This document shows positions 26,011-33,244 of a stretch of 40,155 bases of DNA, piece after piece. Source of the stretch: an uncultured Synergistales bacterium (GTDB lineage Bacteria > Synergistota > Synergistia > Synergistales > Aminobacteriaceae); assembly GCA_905233725.1 (NCBI GenBank), contig CAJOEM010000025.1, positions 1-40,155 on the forward strand, read 5' to 3'. How positions within the stretch are numbered: the first letter of the stretch is position 1; every line of letters starts with the position of its first letter. A program made the translations under genes and the position numbers. The notes under the pieces are model-generated. The model was not told where the DNA came from and ran no database searches. It saw nothing but the letters and a program-made list of their open reading frames with translations.

Positions 26011-26058
26011 AAAAACAAAAAAGAGAGGCTTGATTCTTTCGCAAATCAGACCTCCCTT
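26011..26058 (-). terminator. leuA leader attenuator (rho-independent terminator)
   Basis: On the minus strand AAGGGAGGTCTGATT pairs with AATCAAGCCTCTCTT around TGCGAAAG and is followed by T6-G-T5, 35-80 nt upstream of the leuA ATG and downstream of the leader peptide. Its 5' arm can instead pair with CGGATCTCC at 26120-26128 inside the leader-peptide coding region (9 bp, two G-U), giving an antiterminator. It is therefore best read as a regulated attenuator. Confidence 0.75.
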
Positions 26059-26098
26059 GAAATGAAAAATTTAAAATTCCTTTCCTGAAAACGTACAC

Positions 26099-26160
26099 TG
26101 CACTAGACAGCATACACACGGAGATCCGCAGTGCATTCCCTCAAGTTTAGAGCTAGTGCA
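26099..26160 (-). promoter_or_regulatory. Leader pause hairpin of leuA attenuation region
   Basis: TGCACTAG (26153-26160, among the Leu codons) pairs perfectly with CTAGTGCA (26099-26106, at the leader stop codon), an 8-bp stem. A ribosome stalled at the Leu codons would block this stem and leave the 26120-26128 segment free for antitermination. Confidence 0.5.
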
Positions 26161-26213
26161 AGTAGTGCGAGTGTAAAAATTACGTCTCTCATAATATTTA
26201 TCATGTCTATCAT
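26103..26213 (-). CDS. Leucine-rich leader peptide controlling leuA
   Basis: A 36-codon ORF lies between the leu promoter and the attenuator. Its core reads TLALLALALNL, six leucines in eleven residues, with a further leucine later; several use rare-looking CTA codons. AAAGGAG precedes the ATG by 14 nt, and a 9-bp unit (GATAGACAT) is duplicated in frame at the start. In classical attenuation, low charged tRNA-Leu stalls the ribosome here, frees the antiterminator and lets transcription reach leuA. The three required parts (Leu codon cluster, alternative pairing, terminator) are all visible; regulation itself is inferred. Confidence 0.8.
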   Translation of the reverse strand: MIDMINIMRDVIFTLALLALALNLRECTADLRVYAV

Positions 26214-26283
26214 GTCTATCTACGAATCTCCTTTCTGAAAATTGATTTCTGCGTCAAACTATGAATTATTATTTCGACACGCA

Positions 26284-26312
26284 ATTCTAACAGCAAAGTT
26301 TTCTCGTGTCAA
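26284..26312 (-). promoter_or_regulatory. Sigma-70-type promoter of the leu leader/leuA
   Basis: On the minus strand TTGACA, a 17-nt spacer and TAGAAT form a near-consensus promoter, placed right after the TSCPD gene stop and about 70 nt upstream of the leader-peptide ATG. Confidence 0.8.
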
Positions 26313-26318
26313 AATTTT

Positions 26319-26570
26319 TTACGCAATCGCCTTTTCAATCGCAATCGCCAGCTGATCCGCACAAGATGTTCCACGATTTCCGCACGGATTGCCCTTCAAA
26401 AGTCCTGCAACTTTCGACGCGTCCATGCCCTCGATGATTTTCGGAATCGCAGCAAGATTTCCCGGACAGCCTCCGAAGAATTGCACGTTATGTAATTTCC
26501 TGTCATCGTCAAGTTCAAACTCAATTTTTTTCGCACAAGTTCCGCTTGTCATGTACTCGATTTTTTTCAT
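26319..26570 (-). CDS. TSCPD domain protein (TIGR03905-like)
   Basis: The 83-residue protein matches the small TSCPD family: YMTSGTCAKKIEFELD, FFGGCPGNLAAIPKIIEGM and a closing CGNRGTSCADQLAIAIEKA. Conserved cysteines suggest metal or redox binding; the TSCPD domain also occurs at the C terminus of some ribonucleotide reductases. The specific role is not known. It follows the Dus gene by 3 nt and is the last gene of the coaX-dus-TSCPD run. Confidence 0.85.
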   Translation of the reverse strand: MKKIEYMTSGTCAKKIEFELDDDRKLHNVQFFGGCPGNLAAIPKIIEGMDASKVAGLLKGNPCGNRGTSCADQLAIAIEKAIA

Positions 26571-26573
26571 GAT

Positions 26574-27494
26574 TCAATTTTCCCCTCTCAAAATTTTCAC
26601 AGCTTCGTCATATTCCCTGCACTTGCAAATTTTGTCGCGTAAGTCTGCACCCCCTTCGAAGCCACGCATCAAACTCAACGAGAATTTCTTCAGTGTAACG
26701 AGCGCTTTGTGTTCCCCGAGCAAATTCTTCGTGCGTTCAGCAAGGCGCAATATATCCGCAAGTTTCTCAGCACGGGATTTCTCAACGCCGCGGATTTCGC
26801 AAAACAGCCACGGATTCGCAATCGCACCCCGAGCAATCATCACGCACTCGCAGCCGTACGAAACATATTCTTCAACGTCATCAATCAGCCACACGTCGCC
26901 ACTCGCAGAAATTTTTTCGCCGCCGAAATTTCTAACAGCTTCGAGAATTATTTTCTTGTCCGCAATTCCCGAGTATCTTTGCGCCTGAGTGCGTCCGTGA
27001 ATGCAAATATTACTCGCTCCGGCAGACAAAATTTTCCCAACCAGTTCAAGAGTATCGCGCGAATTTTCAAGTTTGCGAATTTTCACCCAAACCGGAATCC
27101 CAAATTTTCGAACGCTCTCGACCATTTTAACCGCAATGTCAGGTTTTCTCAATAACGCCGCACCTGAGCCATTCTTCGTGACTTTCGGCATCGGACACGC
27201 CATGTTAATTCCCAGTCCGAAAAATTTTTCATGATTCGCACTCGTGTCCAAAAATCTCAGCAGGCTTTCAACACCGCGAGTCAAAACGTCATCATTCTGT
27301 GCAAAAACCTGAATTATCAGCGGCGATTCAAATTCCGAAATCTGCAGCATCTCGAACGTCTTGGGATTATTGCGCGCCAATCCCTCGCAGCTTATCATCT
27401 CAGTGTGCGTGAAATCCGCTCCGAGTTCCGTGAAAAATTCCCGAACTGTTACGATATTTACGCCTGCCAACGGTGCCAGACAAATTCTAGGCAT
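26574..27494 (-). CDS. tRNA-dihydrouridine synthase family protein
   Basis: Dus enzymes are FMN proteins that reduce uridines in the tRNA D-loop. The 306-residue protein has the start RICLAPLAGVNIVTVREFF, the catalytic-cysteine motif GINMACPMPKVTKNGSGAALL (in part), KIRKLENS, CIHGRTQAQRYSG and the phosphate-binding GCECVMIARGAIANPWLF. Which of the Dus positions it modifies cannot be told. Its 5' end overlaps coaX by 8 nt. Confidence 0.92.
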   Translation of the reverse strand: MPRICLAPLAGVNIVTVREFFTELGADFTHTEMISCEGLARNNPKTFEMLQISEFESPLIIQVFAQNDDVLTRGVESLLRFLDTSANHEKFFGLGINMACPMPKVTKNGSGAALLRKPDIAVKMVESVRKFGIPVWVKIRKLENSRDTLELVGKILSAGASNICIHGRTQAQRYSGIADKKIILEAVRNFGGEKISASGDVWLIDDVEEYVSYGCECVMIARGAIANPWLFCEIRGVEKSRAEKLADILRLAERTKNLLGEHKALVTLKKFSLSLMRGFEGGADLRDKICKCREYDEAVKILRGEN

Positions 27495-28260
27495 GATTCA
27501 CTTTCTCGTAAATCAATCGCAAGCCGTCAAGCATCAGCCAAGAATCTACGTGATCAATGCTTCGTGAAATTTTCGACATTAATTCAGCGTGTCCACCTGT
27601 AGCTACAACTTTCGCATTTGTGCCGATTTCCTGCCTGATTAGCTCAACGATACGATCCGTCAAGCCTGCGTTCCCGAACAAAATTCCGGAGCGAATCGCC
27701 TCGTCAGTATTTCCGCCAATCACACTCTCTGGGATTTTCAACGCAACTTTCGGCAATTTCGCAGCCTTCGAGAATAACGCAGAAATTCCGGAAAACAACC
27801 CGGGTGCAATCGCTCCTCCGAGATAATCGCCCTCACTTGACACAGCATCAAGCGTAATCGCAGTGCCGTAATCGACAACTACCAATGGCGCGCCGTATTT
27901 CTCACGACCTGCATATGCCGCAACAATTCGATCCGCACCGACTTCTCTGGGATTCTTGTACCTGATTTTCATGTCGATCTTCGTGGACGCGTCAACCTGC
28001 AAAGCCTCGAAGCCAAAATAATTTCGAATCGCCTCGCTAAACGGGAAATCCAATGACGGCACTACACTCGCAAACGCTGCTCCGGTGATTTTCTCAGGCA
28101 GCAAATTCTTCATGCGCAACAAATTCAGCAGGTAAATCCCCAACTCATCGGACGTGTGCAAAATCGACGACAAACGCCAATGCGCGATCAACGTTCCTGA
28201 ATCATAATCATAAATCCCAACAGCTATCGTTGTGTTACCAATGTCAACTGCAAGAAACAT
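27487..28260 (-). CDS. coaX: Type III pantothenate kinase
   Basis: CoaX phosphorylates pantothenate, the first step of coenzyme A synthesis. The 257-residue protein belongs to the ASKHA fold: phosphate loop DIGNTTIAVGI (6-16), PREVGADRIVAAYAGREKYG with the catalytic Asp, VVDYGTAITLDAV, GGAIAPGL and ATGGHAEL. The type III form is insensitive to CoA feedback in characterised members. It overlaps the dus gene by 8 nt, an adjacency seen in other bacteria. Confidence 0.95.
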   Translation of the reverse strand: MFLAVDIGNTTIAVGIYDYDSGTLIAHWRLSSILHTSDELGIYLLNLLRMKNLLPEKITGAAFASVVPSLDFPFSEAIRNYFGFEALQVDASTKIDMKIRYKNPREVGADRIVAAYAGREKYGAPLVVVDYGTAITLDAVSSEGDYLGGAIAPGLFSGISALFSKAAKLPKVALKIPESVIGGNTDEAIRSGILFGNAGLTDRIVELIRQEIGTNAKVVATGGHAELMSKISRSIDHVDSWLMLDGLRLIYEKVNHA

Positions 28261-28296
28261 CTTGAAAAATTCCTCCCTCTAATCTGACTAATCTGA

Positions 28297-29568
28297 CTAA
28301 TCTGAGCCTGCAACGTAGCCAGTACTCCAACACATCTGCAAATTAAATCCACCGGACGGGCCGTTCAAATCCAAAATTTCGCCGGCAAAGTATAAATTAT
28401 CGCATAATTTCGAGCGCATCGTTGACGGATCGATTTCTTTCAAACTTACGCCGCCTCGCGTGACAATCGCGTTATCGTAACCCCAGAGTCCGTTAATCGT
28501 AAGCTTTATATTCTTCAGGACGTTCGCCAATTTCTCGATTTCATCTTTACTCAGGAATCTCACGGGCTTATCGTGCGGAATGTCCGTCAACTCGATTATC
28601 AAGCGCACAAGACGCGCCGGCACAAATGAACGCAACATACTCGAAAAGCGTTTCGTGCCAGTACGATATTTTTCATCAGGATCCTGCTGCATCTCACGCC
28701 TTATCCTCGCGATCAAAACTTCGAGCGTCAACGCTGGTTTCAAGTCAAGCACAAATTCCAGCACGTCTTTTGATTCGCCATTCTCGTCCAATTTGCGCCA
28801 ATCCGGAACCTGTGAACTCAAGTCCATGATTATCGGCCCACTGATTCCGAAATTCGTGAACTCCATCTCGCCAAATTTCGCTGCAACTTCCTCGCCATTC
28901 AGAAATACGTGAACTCTGACGCTGTGCAAATCGCAGCCATTCGCCAATTTCACCCAGTGTTCCTGAGTTTTTAGCGGCACCAGTGCAGGATAAGTCTTCA
29001 CGATCGTGTGACCAGCTTGTTGAGCGAATTTGTAGCCGTCGCCGGTTGAGCCGGTTTTTGGATACGACAGACCGCCCGTTGCGATAATATATTTCTCAGC
29101 TGTTAGCTCTTCCTGATCCGTTACTATGTAATTTATACGCGAATCCGAAATTCTCAGCGTGTGTACTTGCGATAACCTGTAAATCTCGACGTTATATTGC
29201 TTCAACAATCTCAGAAACATATCCAGAACTCGCTGACTGCCGCCGATCTCCGGGAAAATTCTTTTGCCGCGTTCAGAAACATATTTCACACCGTTTCTCT
29301 CGAAGAAGCTCATCGTATCCTGTGGCGAAAATTTTGAGAATGCCGAGTACAGGAATTTCCCTTTGTCACCGTACTTGCGCACGAAGTCGTTTATGCCTTC
29401 CAAGCCGTTCGTGAAATTGCAGCGGCCGCGTCCCGAGAGCATTAATTTCTCACCTAGACGCAAATTCTTCTCGCACAGCAGAACTTTTTTCCCCGATGAA
29501 GCAGCACGATACGCCGCCATCATTCCTGCTGGGCCTCCTCCGATTACAATTACATCGAAACTCTTCAT
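28297..29568 (-). CDS. FAD-dependent oxidoreductase, HI0933/BaiN family
   Basis: The 423-residue protein has an N-terminal dinucleotide fold (VIVIGGGPAGMMAAYRAA), the family mark GRGRCNFTNG, a second FAD segment IATGGLSYPKTGSTGDGY and the C-terminal TRGGVSLKEIDPSTMRSK with LYFAGEILDLNGPSGGFNLQ (in part). This family includes BaiN, linked to bile-acid reduction, but most members have no known substrate, so I do not assign one. The 3' end and spacer contain a TAATCTGAC unit in tandem near 28282-28305. It lies 36 nt upstream of coaX and may start the same operon. Confidence 0.88.
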   Translation of the reverse strand: MKSFDVIVIGGGPAGMMAAYRAASSGKKVLLCEKNLRLGEKLMLSGRGRCNFTNGLEGINDFVRKYGDKGKFLYSAFSKFSPQDTMSFFERNGVKYVSERGKRIFPEIGGSQRVLDMFLRLLKQYNVEIYRLSQVHTLRISDSRINYIVTDQEELTAEKYIIATGGLSYPKTGSTGDGYKFAQQAGHTIVKTYPALVPLKTQEHWVKLANGCDLHSVRVHVFLNGEEVAAKFGEMEFTNFGISGPIIMDLSSQVPDWRKLDENGESKDVLEFVLDLKPALTLEVLIARIRREMQQDPDEKYRTGTKRFSSMLRSFVPARLVRLIIELTDIPHDKPVRFLSKDEIEKLANVLKNIKLTINGLWGYDNAIVTRGGVSLKEIDPSTMRSKLCDNLYFAGEILDLNGPSGGFNLQMCWSTGYVAGSD

Positions 29569-29686
29569 AATCCGAAATACAAAATTCCTCCTTTTGACTG
29601 AGTAATAGTATCGATAAGAAATCGCACATATTTGTTATATAATAGCTGAAAAATTTTATTTCACATAGCAAGGTGTATACAAAAAA

Positions 29687-31219
29687 ATGAATTTACCCAA
29701 AAAAATTCTTGTCAAGATTCTTGTCGCTTTAATTATCTTCGCTGCGATTATAACTACAGCGGGAAATTCACAAGCAAGTGTTCGCATGACGCTGGAGCAA
29801 TTCGTCTCGGAAATCCTGTTGAACAATCACTCTCTCAGAGCAAGTATTAAATCCGTTGAAGCTGATTATTACACGGTCTTGGCTGCAGTTGGTGCGCAAC
29901 GTCCTACGATTGGATTTACAGGAACGGCTTCGTGGCTGAGCGCTCAGGAAACTGGTAACGGCAAAATTTACGGTATAACTGCAGGAAGTGCGCAAATCTC
30001 TTTTGGTCAAAGAATCGATTTATCCGGAACTTTCTCACTCGACGAAAAGCAAAATATTCTAGCATACGAAATTTCACGCGCGAATTTCGATACAAATCTT
30101 AACACGTTAATCGCAACAGCTGAGGAAACTTGGTGGGGAGCAGTTCTGGCACGAGAGAATCTCAAATTGCAGAACGAGATTTTGACGCAGCGTTCTGAGA
30201 ATCACCGCGTTACTGTCGAGAAATACAATCAGGAATTAGTCCCAAGACTTGACGTAGTGCGAAGTGAAGCTCAGGTTGTTGATGCAGAGAGTTTGGCGAA
30301 AAGTGCTGAGACTACGTACAAGAATTTGCTCGCGAATCTTTCGTTTTTGGCTGGCGGAATGGATCTCGAGCCTGTTGACGAAGAATTGCGTGTGCCGGAA
30401 TTTGACGTTGAACTCGATTTTGACGAAGCGTTGAAAATCAGACCGGACGTTAGAGCTGCGAATTTGACGCTTGAACGCGCGAAAATTTTCAAGAAGCTCA
30501 TGTCCAAAGGAATGGCTCCGACTTTGGATTTCGGCTTCAGATGGACGATGTGGTCAGACCCTAGCACATCTTCGACACCACATGACGGGCAAGCTGGTGC
30601 AAGTTTGACGCTGAATATTCCGATTTACGATGGCTTGCAGACGCGATACAAGACTATGAACGCTGACAGATTGATTCAGGTCAGTGAGGCGAATTTACTC
30701 GCGCTTCAGGAGCAAACCAGACTCGAAATCACCGTCGCGATGAACAACTGGAGAAACGCTGCTGCTGCGGAGAAAGATAAGCGTCGTCAAGTCGAACGTT
30801 CCGAAGAAGAATTGCGCATAACTGAGTTAATGTACGCTGAGGGAATGGGTGCGCAAATTGATTTGATCAACGCTCAGACTGCGTATCAAGCTGTCAAAAC
30901 TGAGTATCTTGATTCAATCCGCGGAATGTACGTGGCATTGGTCGCGCTGAGAAAATCGATCGGCGGTTACTCACCTGATGAAGAAGGCAACTGGAGCGAG
31001 GCTGTGTTGCGTTACGGCAAGGGCAATCAGGTTTTGGGCGAGGCTGGCTTGAAAACTCTGCGAACGAATCGCATGGAAAATCCCAATCCAAAAGTTGGCG
31101 AGGATTATATTGCGTTTGAGGACGTTGTCGAGAAATCAAAAGCCAAACACGAATATTCGGACGAGGAAATCGATCAGCGTTTCAACGAAATGATGCGCGA
31201 ACGTGAAATCCAAGACTAG
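29687..31219 (+). CDS. TolC-family outer-membrane efflux/secretion channel
   Basis: TolC-type trimers form the exit channel of efflux pumps or type I secretion. A signal peptide (ILVALIIFAAIITTAGNSQA) is followed by MTLEQFVSEILLNNHSLRAS, a typical TolC start, and two structural repeats of coiled-coil helices with SQ.. beta segments (SAQISFGQRIDLSG; SLTLNIPIYDGLQTRYK). The 510-residue length includes a charged ~65-residue C-terminal extension (from about 445) beyond the usual end, expected in the periplasm. An AAGGTG site precedes the ATG by 11 nt. No adaptor or pump gene is adjacent; instead a lytic transglycosylase gene follows directly. Confidence 0.9.
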   Translation: MNLPKKILVKILVALIIFAAIITTAGNSQASVRMTLEQFVSEILLNNHSLRASIKSVEADYYTVLAAVGAQRPTIGFTGTASWLSAQETGNGKIYGITAGSAQISFGQRIDLSGTFSLDEKQNILAYEISRANFDTNLNTLIATAEETWWGAVLARENLKLQNEILTQRSENHRVTVEKYNQELVPRLDVVRSEAQVVDAESLAKSAETTYKNLLANLSFLAGGMDLEPVDEELRVPEFDVELDFDEALKIRPDVRAANLTLERAKIFKKLMSKGMAPTLDFGFRWTMWSDPSTSSTPHDGQAGASLTLNIPIYDGLQTRYKTMNADRLIQVSEANLLALQEQTRLEITVAMNNWRNAAAAEKDKRRQVERSEEELRITELMYAEGMGAQIDLINAQTAYQAVKTEYLDSIRGMYVALVALRKSIGGYSPDEEGNWSEAVLRYGKGNQVLGEAGLKTLRTNRMENPNPKVGEDYIAFEDVVEKSKAKHEYSDEEIDQRFNEMMREREIQD

Positions 31220-31228
31220 TTGCAATTC

Positions 31229-31885
31229 ATGAGAAAAATAATCTGGATAATCTGTGCGCTGGTATTTTGCTTGAATTTGAGTGTGAATGCGAGTGAGGCG
31301 TTAATCTCGAAAAATTCTCTGAGCGACATGTTGCTTGAATCTCAGAACAGCAATTCCCCGTTAATTTCAGGGAACGTTTTTGCTGCAAAAAAATCCAGTT
31401 CAGATTCAAATTCAAAGACTGCAAATCGTGATTCTAATTCGAAATCTGACCCGAGAAAACTTTCGAAAATCTCAGAATTATTCACACGTAAGAATCCTGC
31501 GTTATCAAAATCCGAAGCAAATGAATACGCGAAATACGTTCTTGAAGCTGCGAGTAAATTTTCTCAGGATGCGTTCGTGATTGCGGCAATAATCGTTCAC
31601 GAGAGCACAGTGAATCGCAAGGCAGTGTCAAAAGGCGGCGATTACGGATTAATGCAGGTTCGTTGGAAAGTTCACGCTGGCGATATTAAAAAGCGCTTTC
31701 CCGAGATAAAATCTGCGTCAGGAATGTTCAACGCTCGAACGAATATCATGTACGGCACGGAAATTTTCGCGCAATGCATGTCAAAAACCGGAACTCTTGA
31801 GAAGGCGTTAATGCGCTATAGTTCGGGCAGCACGAAACTCACGACGAAAGTTTTGCAAACGCTCAGGGATTTGAAAGCGAATTAG
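31229..31885 (+). CDS. Lytic transglycosylase (SLT domain), secreted
   Basis: A signal peptide (MRKIIWIICALVFCLNLSVNA) precedes a Ser/Asn-rich linker and a C-terminal SLT domain (about 85-218). The catalytic glutamate is in VHESTVN, followed by GGDYGLMQVRWKVHAGDI (the GLMQ motif) and the later MRYSSGSTKL. Such enzymes cut peptidoglycan glycan strands with anhydro-muropeptide formation in the periplasm. I chose the ATG at 31229; a TTG at 31220 sits right at the tolC stop. The nearly zero spacing suggests co-expression with the TolC homologue, perhaps to open the cell wall for a trans-envelope channel. Confidence 0.85.
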   Translation: MRKIIWIICALVFCLNLSVNASEALISKNSLSDMLLESQNSNSPLISGNVFAAKKSSSDSNSKTANRDSNSKSDPRKLSKISELFTRKNPALSKSEANEYAKYVLEAASKFSQDAFVIAAIIVHESTVNRKAVSKGGDYGLMQVRWKVHAGDIKKRFPEIKSASGMFNARTNIMYGTEIFAQCMSKTGTLEKALMRYSSGSTKLTTKVLQTLRDLKAN

Positions 31886-31957
31886 GCGTGAAAGCGTGAA
31901 TATGTTAGAATGAATCGCAATTAATTCTAAATTCTAAATTCAGGAAGGGTAGCATAC

Positions 31958-33115
31958 ATGAAAAAAATATTATTAAGCCTTGTGATCTTGTCGCTCAGTT
32001 TGGGAGTTTCCGAAGCCAGTCTGGTTTACACAACTGTCAACGGCGACATGGGTATCGTGGATTACAGCGCAATTAGCGGCGATATGATAGTTTATCCGCG
32101 CGAATACTCAACGCAGAACGTTGCAATCGTAGCGTCGTATCTACATAACGGGTATTCGAAAACTCTGCTGGTCGAACCGGATGATTTGAAACTTGATGAG
32201 GGCGGAAGTTGGGACAGATTTTACATGTTCGATTCTGCGAATTTAACGACTCCCGAAAATTACGATGAGGATTTGCGCTTAACTGGAATTTCCGGAGCAA
32301 CTTCAATCGTGACGGCAGTGAACGGTGAGCAGACTAGTGTGTTCGTTGCGGATATCAACGGCTCAATCGCAGAATATCGTTCGGGCAACACTGAGCCGCG
32401 AAATTATTTTTCCTACCCGGAATTTACCGGTTATGATTCCGCGTTTATGAAAGTCATGATTGCCGGTGAAAGATTATTCGTGCTGAATATGCTTTTAGAT
32501 GAAGATGACGGTTACGTTTACGAAGCCTTGATGTTCGACGGATTACTTGAACGCAACCGAAGTTTTTCGAGTTTCGACTTGGGTTCTGATGTGAACGACA
32601 TTGCTGTGACATCATCTGGATTGATATTCGCTACGTATGACAACGGAATCCGACAATACAAGAACAGGAAAACTGTCGAAGATGTTCTCACACTGGATTC
32701 CGGCAAAGCTACGGCAATTTACGCGATTAGCAGGACTACGTTCTATTTTGTGATCGAGGATTCTAACGCGAACACATCGACGCTTGCATATTACGACGGC
32801 TCTGCGGCTTACAATGTATACACGGCTCCGAGCGTTGGAACGCTAAAATCGAAAATAACGTATGATTCGAAAAACAATTTGGTCGGTGCGATAATCGGCG
32901 ACGGAATCGTAATTGTTGATAATGCAAATTTAACCGTGAGTGATTTCGTCACTGCAGATGAACTTGGCGGTGCTCCGGTTAGTATTGCGTTTGTCGGTGC
33001 GTCAACTCTCACAAACAAGAGCAGCTCAAGCGGCAGTGGCGGCTGTGCTTCTGTCTCGCTGTCATTAATCGGGGCGTTGTTACTCGCGTTGCCGTTAATC
33101 TCGCGGAAAAAATAA
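31958..33115 (+). CDS. Secreted protein with Synerg-CTERM-type sorting tail
   Basis: A signal peptide (MKKILLSLVILSLSLGVSEA) leads into a beta-rich region (about 20-350) of repeating ~45-residue blades (for example IAVTSSGLIFATYDNGIRQY), suggesting a beta-propeller. The end has SSSSGSGGCASVS, a hydrophobic helix (LIGALLLALPLI) and SRKK: the three-part layout of the Synerg-CTERM sorting signal described in Synergistetes, with the cysteine as the likely processing or lipid-attachment point. It is therefore expected to be anchored on the cell surface. Ligand unknown. A GGAAGGGTAG site lies about 8 nt upstream of the ATG. Confidence 0.85.
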   Translation: MKKILLSLVILSLSLGVSEASLVYTTVNGDMGIVDYSAISGDMIVYPREYSTQNVAIVASYLHNGYSKTLLVEPDDLKLDEGGSWDRFYMFDSANLTTPENYDEDLRLTGISGATSIVTAVNGEQTSVFVADINGSIAEYRSGNTEPRNYFSYPEFTGYDSAFMKVMIAGERLFVLNMLLDEDDGYVYEALMFDGLLERNRSFSSFDLGSDVNDIAVTSSGLIFATYDNGIRQYKNRKTVEDVLTLDSGKATAIYAISRTTFYFVIEDSNANTSTLAYYDGSAAYNVYTAPSVGTLKSKITYDSKNNLVGAIIGDGIVIVDNANLTVSDFVTADELGGAPVSIAFVGASTLTNKSSSSGSGGCASVSLSLIGALLLALPLISRKK

Positions 33116-33161
33116 TTCGAAGTCGATAATCATCACATAACATAATTACGAATCAAAAATA

Positions 33162-33193
33162 CGGAGCGCATTTACACGTTCCGCATTTTTTTT
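33162..33193. terminator. Bidirectional terminator after the Synerg-CTERM gene
   Basis: CGGAGCG pairs with CGTTCCG (one G-T) around CATTTACA, followed by a T8 run on the plus strand; a T5 run on the minus strand can serve the converging aldehyde dehydrogenase operon. Confidence 0.75.
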
Positions 33194-33244
33194 CACAAAT
33201 TTTCGGGTGTTGTGTTGCTAGCTTGTTGCTAATTTTGAGAAAGA

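Noticed and set aside
26201-26220. Short tandem repeat (GTCTATCAT units) as a possible iteron or CRISPR-like repeat
   Set aside because: Only two units exist and they fall at the leader-peptide start, where an in-frame duplication is the simpler reading.
25978-26318. T-box riboswitch upstream of leuA
   Set aside because: I did not find the T-box consensus (AGGGTGGNACCGCG); a Leu-rich leader ORF with terminator/antiterminator explains the region.
28282-28305. Tandem TAATCTGAC units near the end of the flavoprotein gene
   Set aside because: Three short units only, partly within the coding end; no evidence for a regulatory or mobile role.
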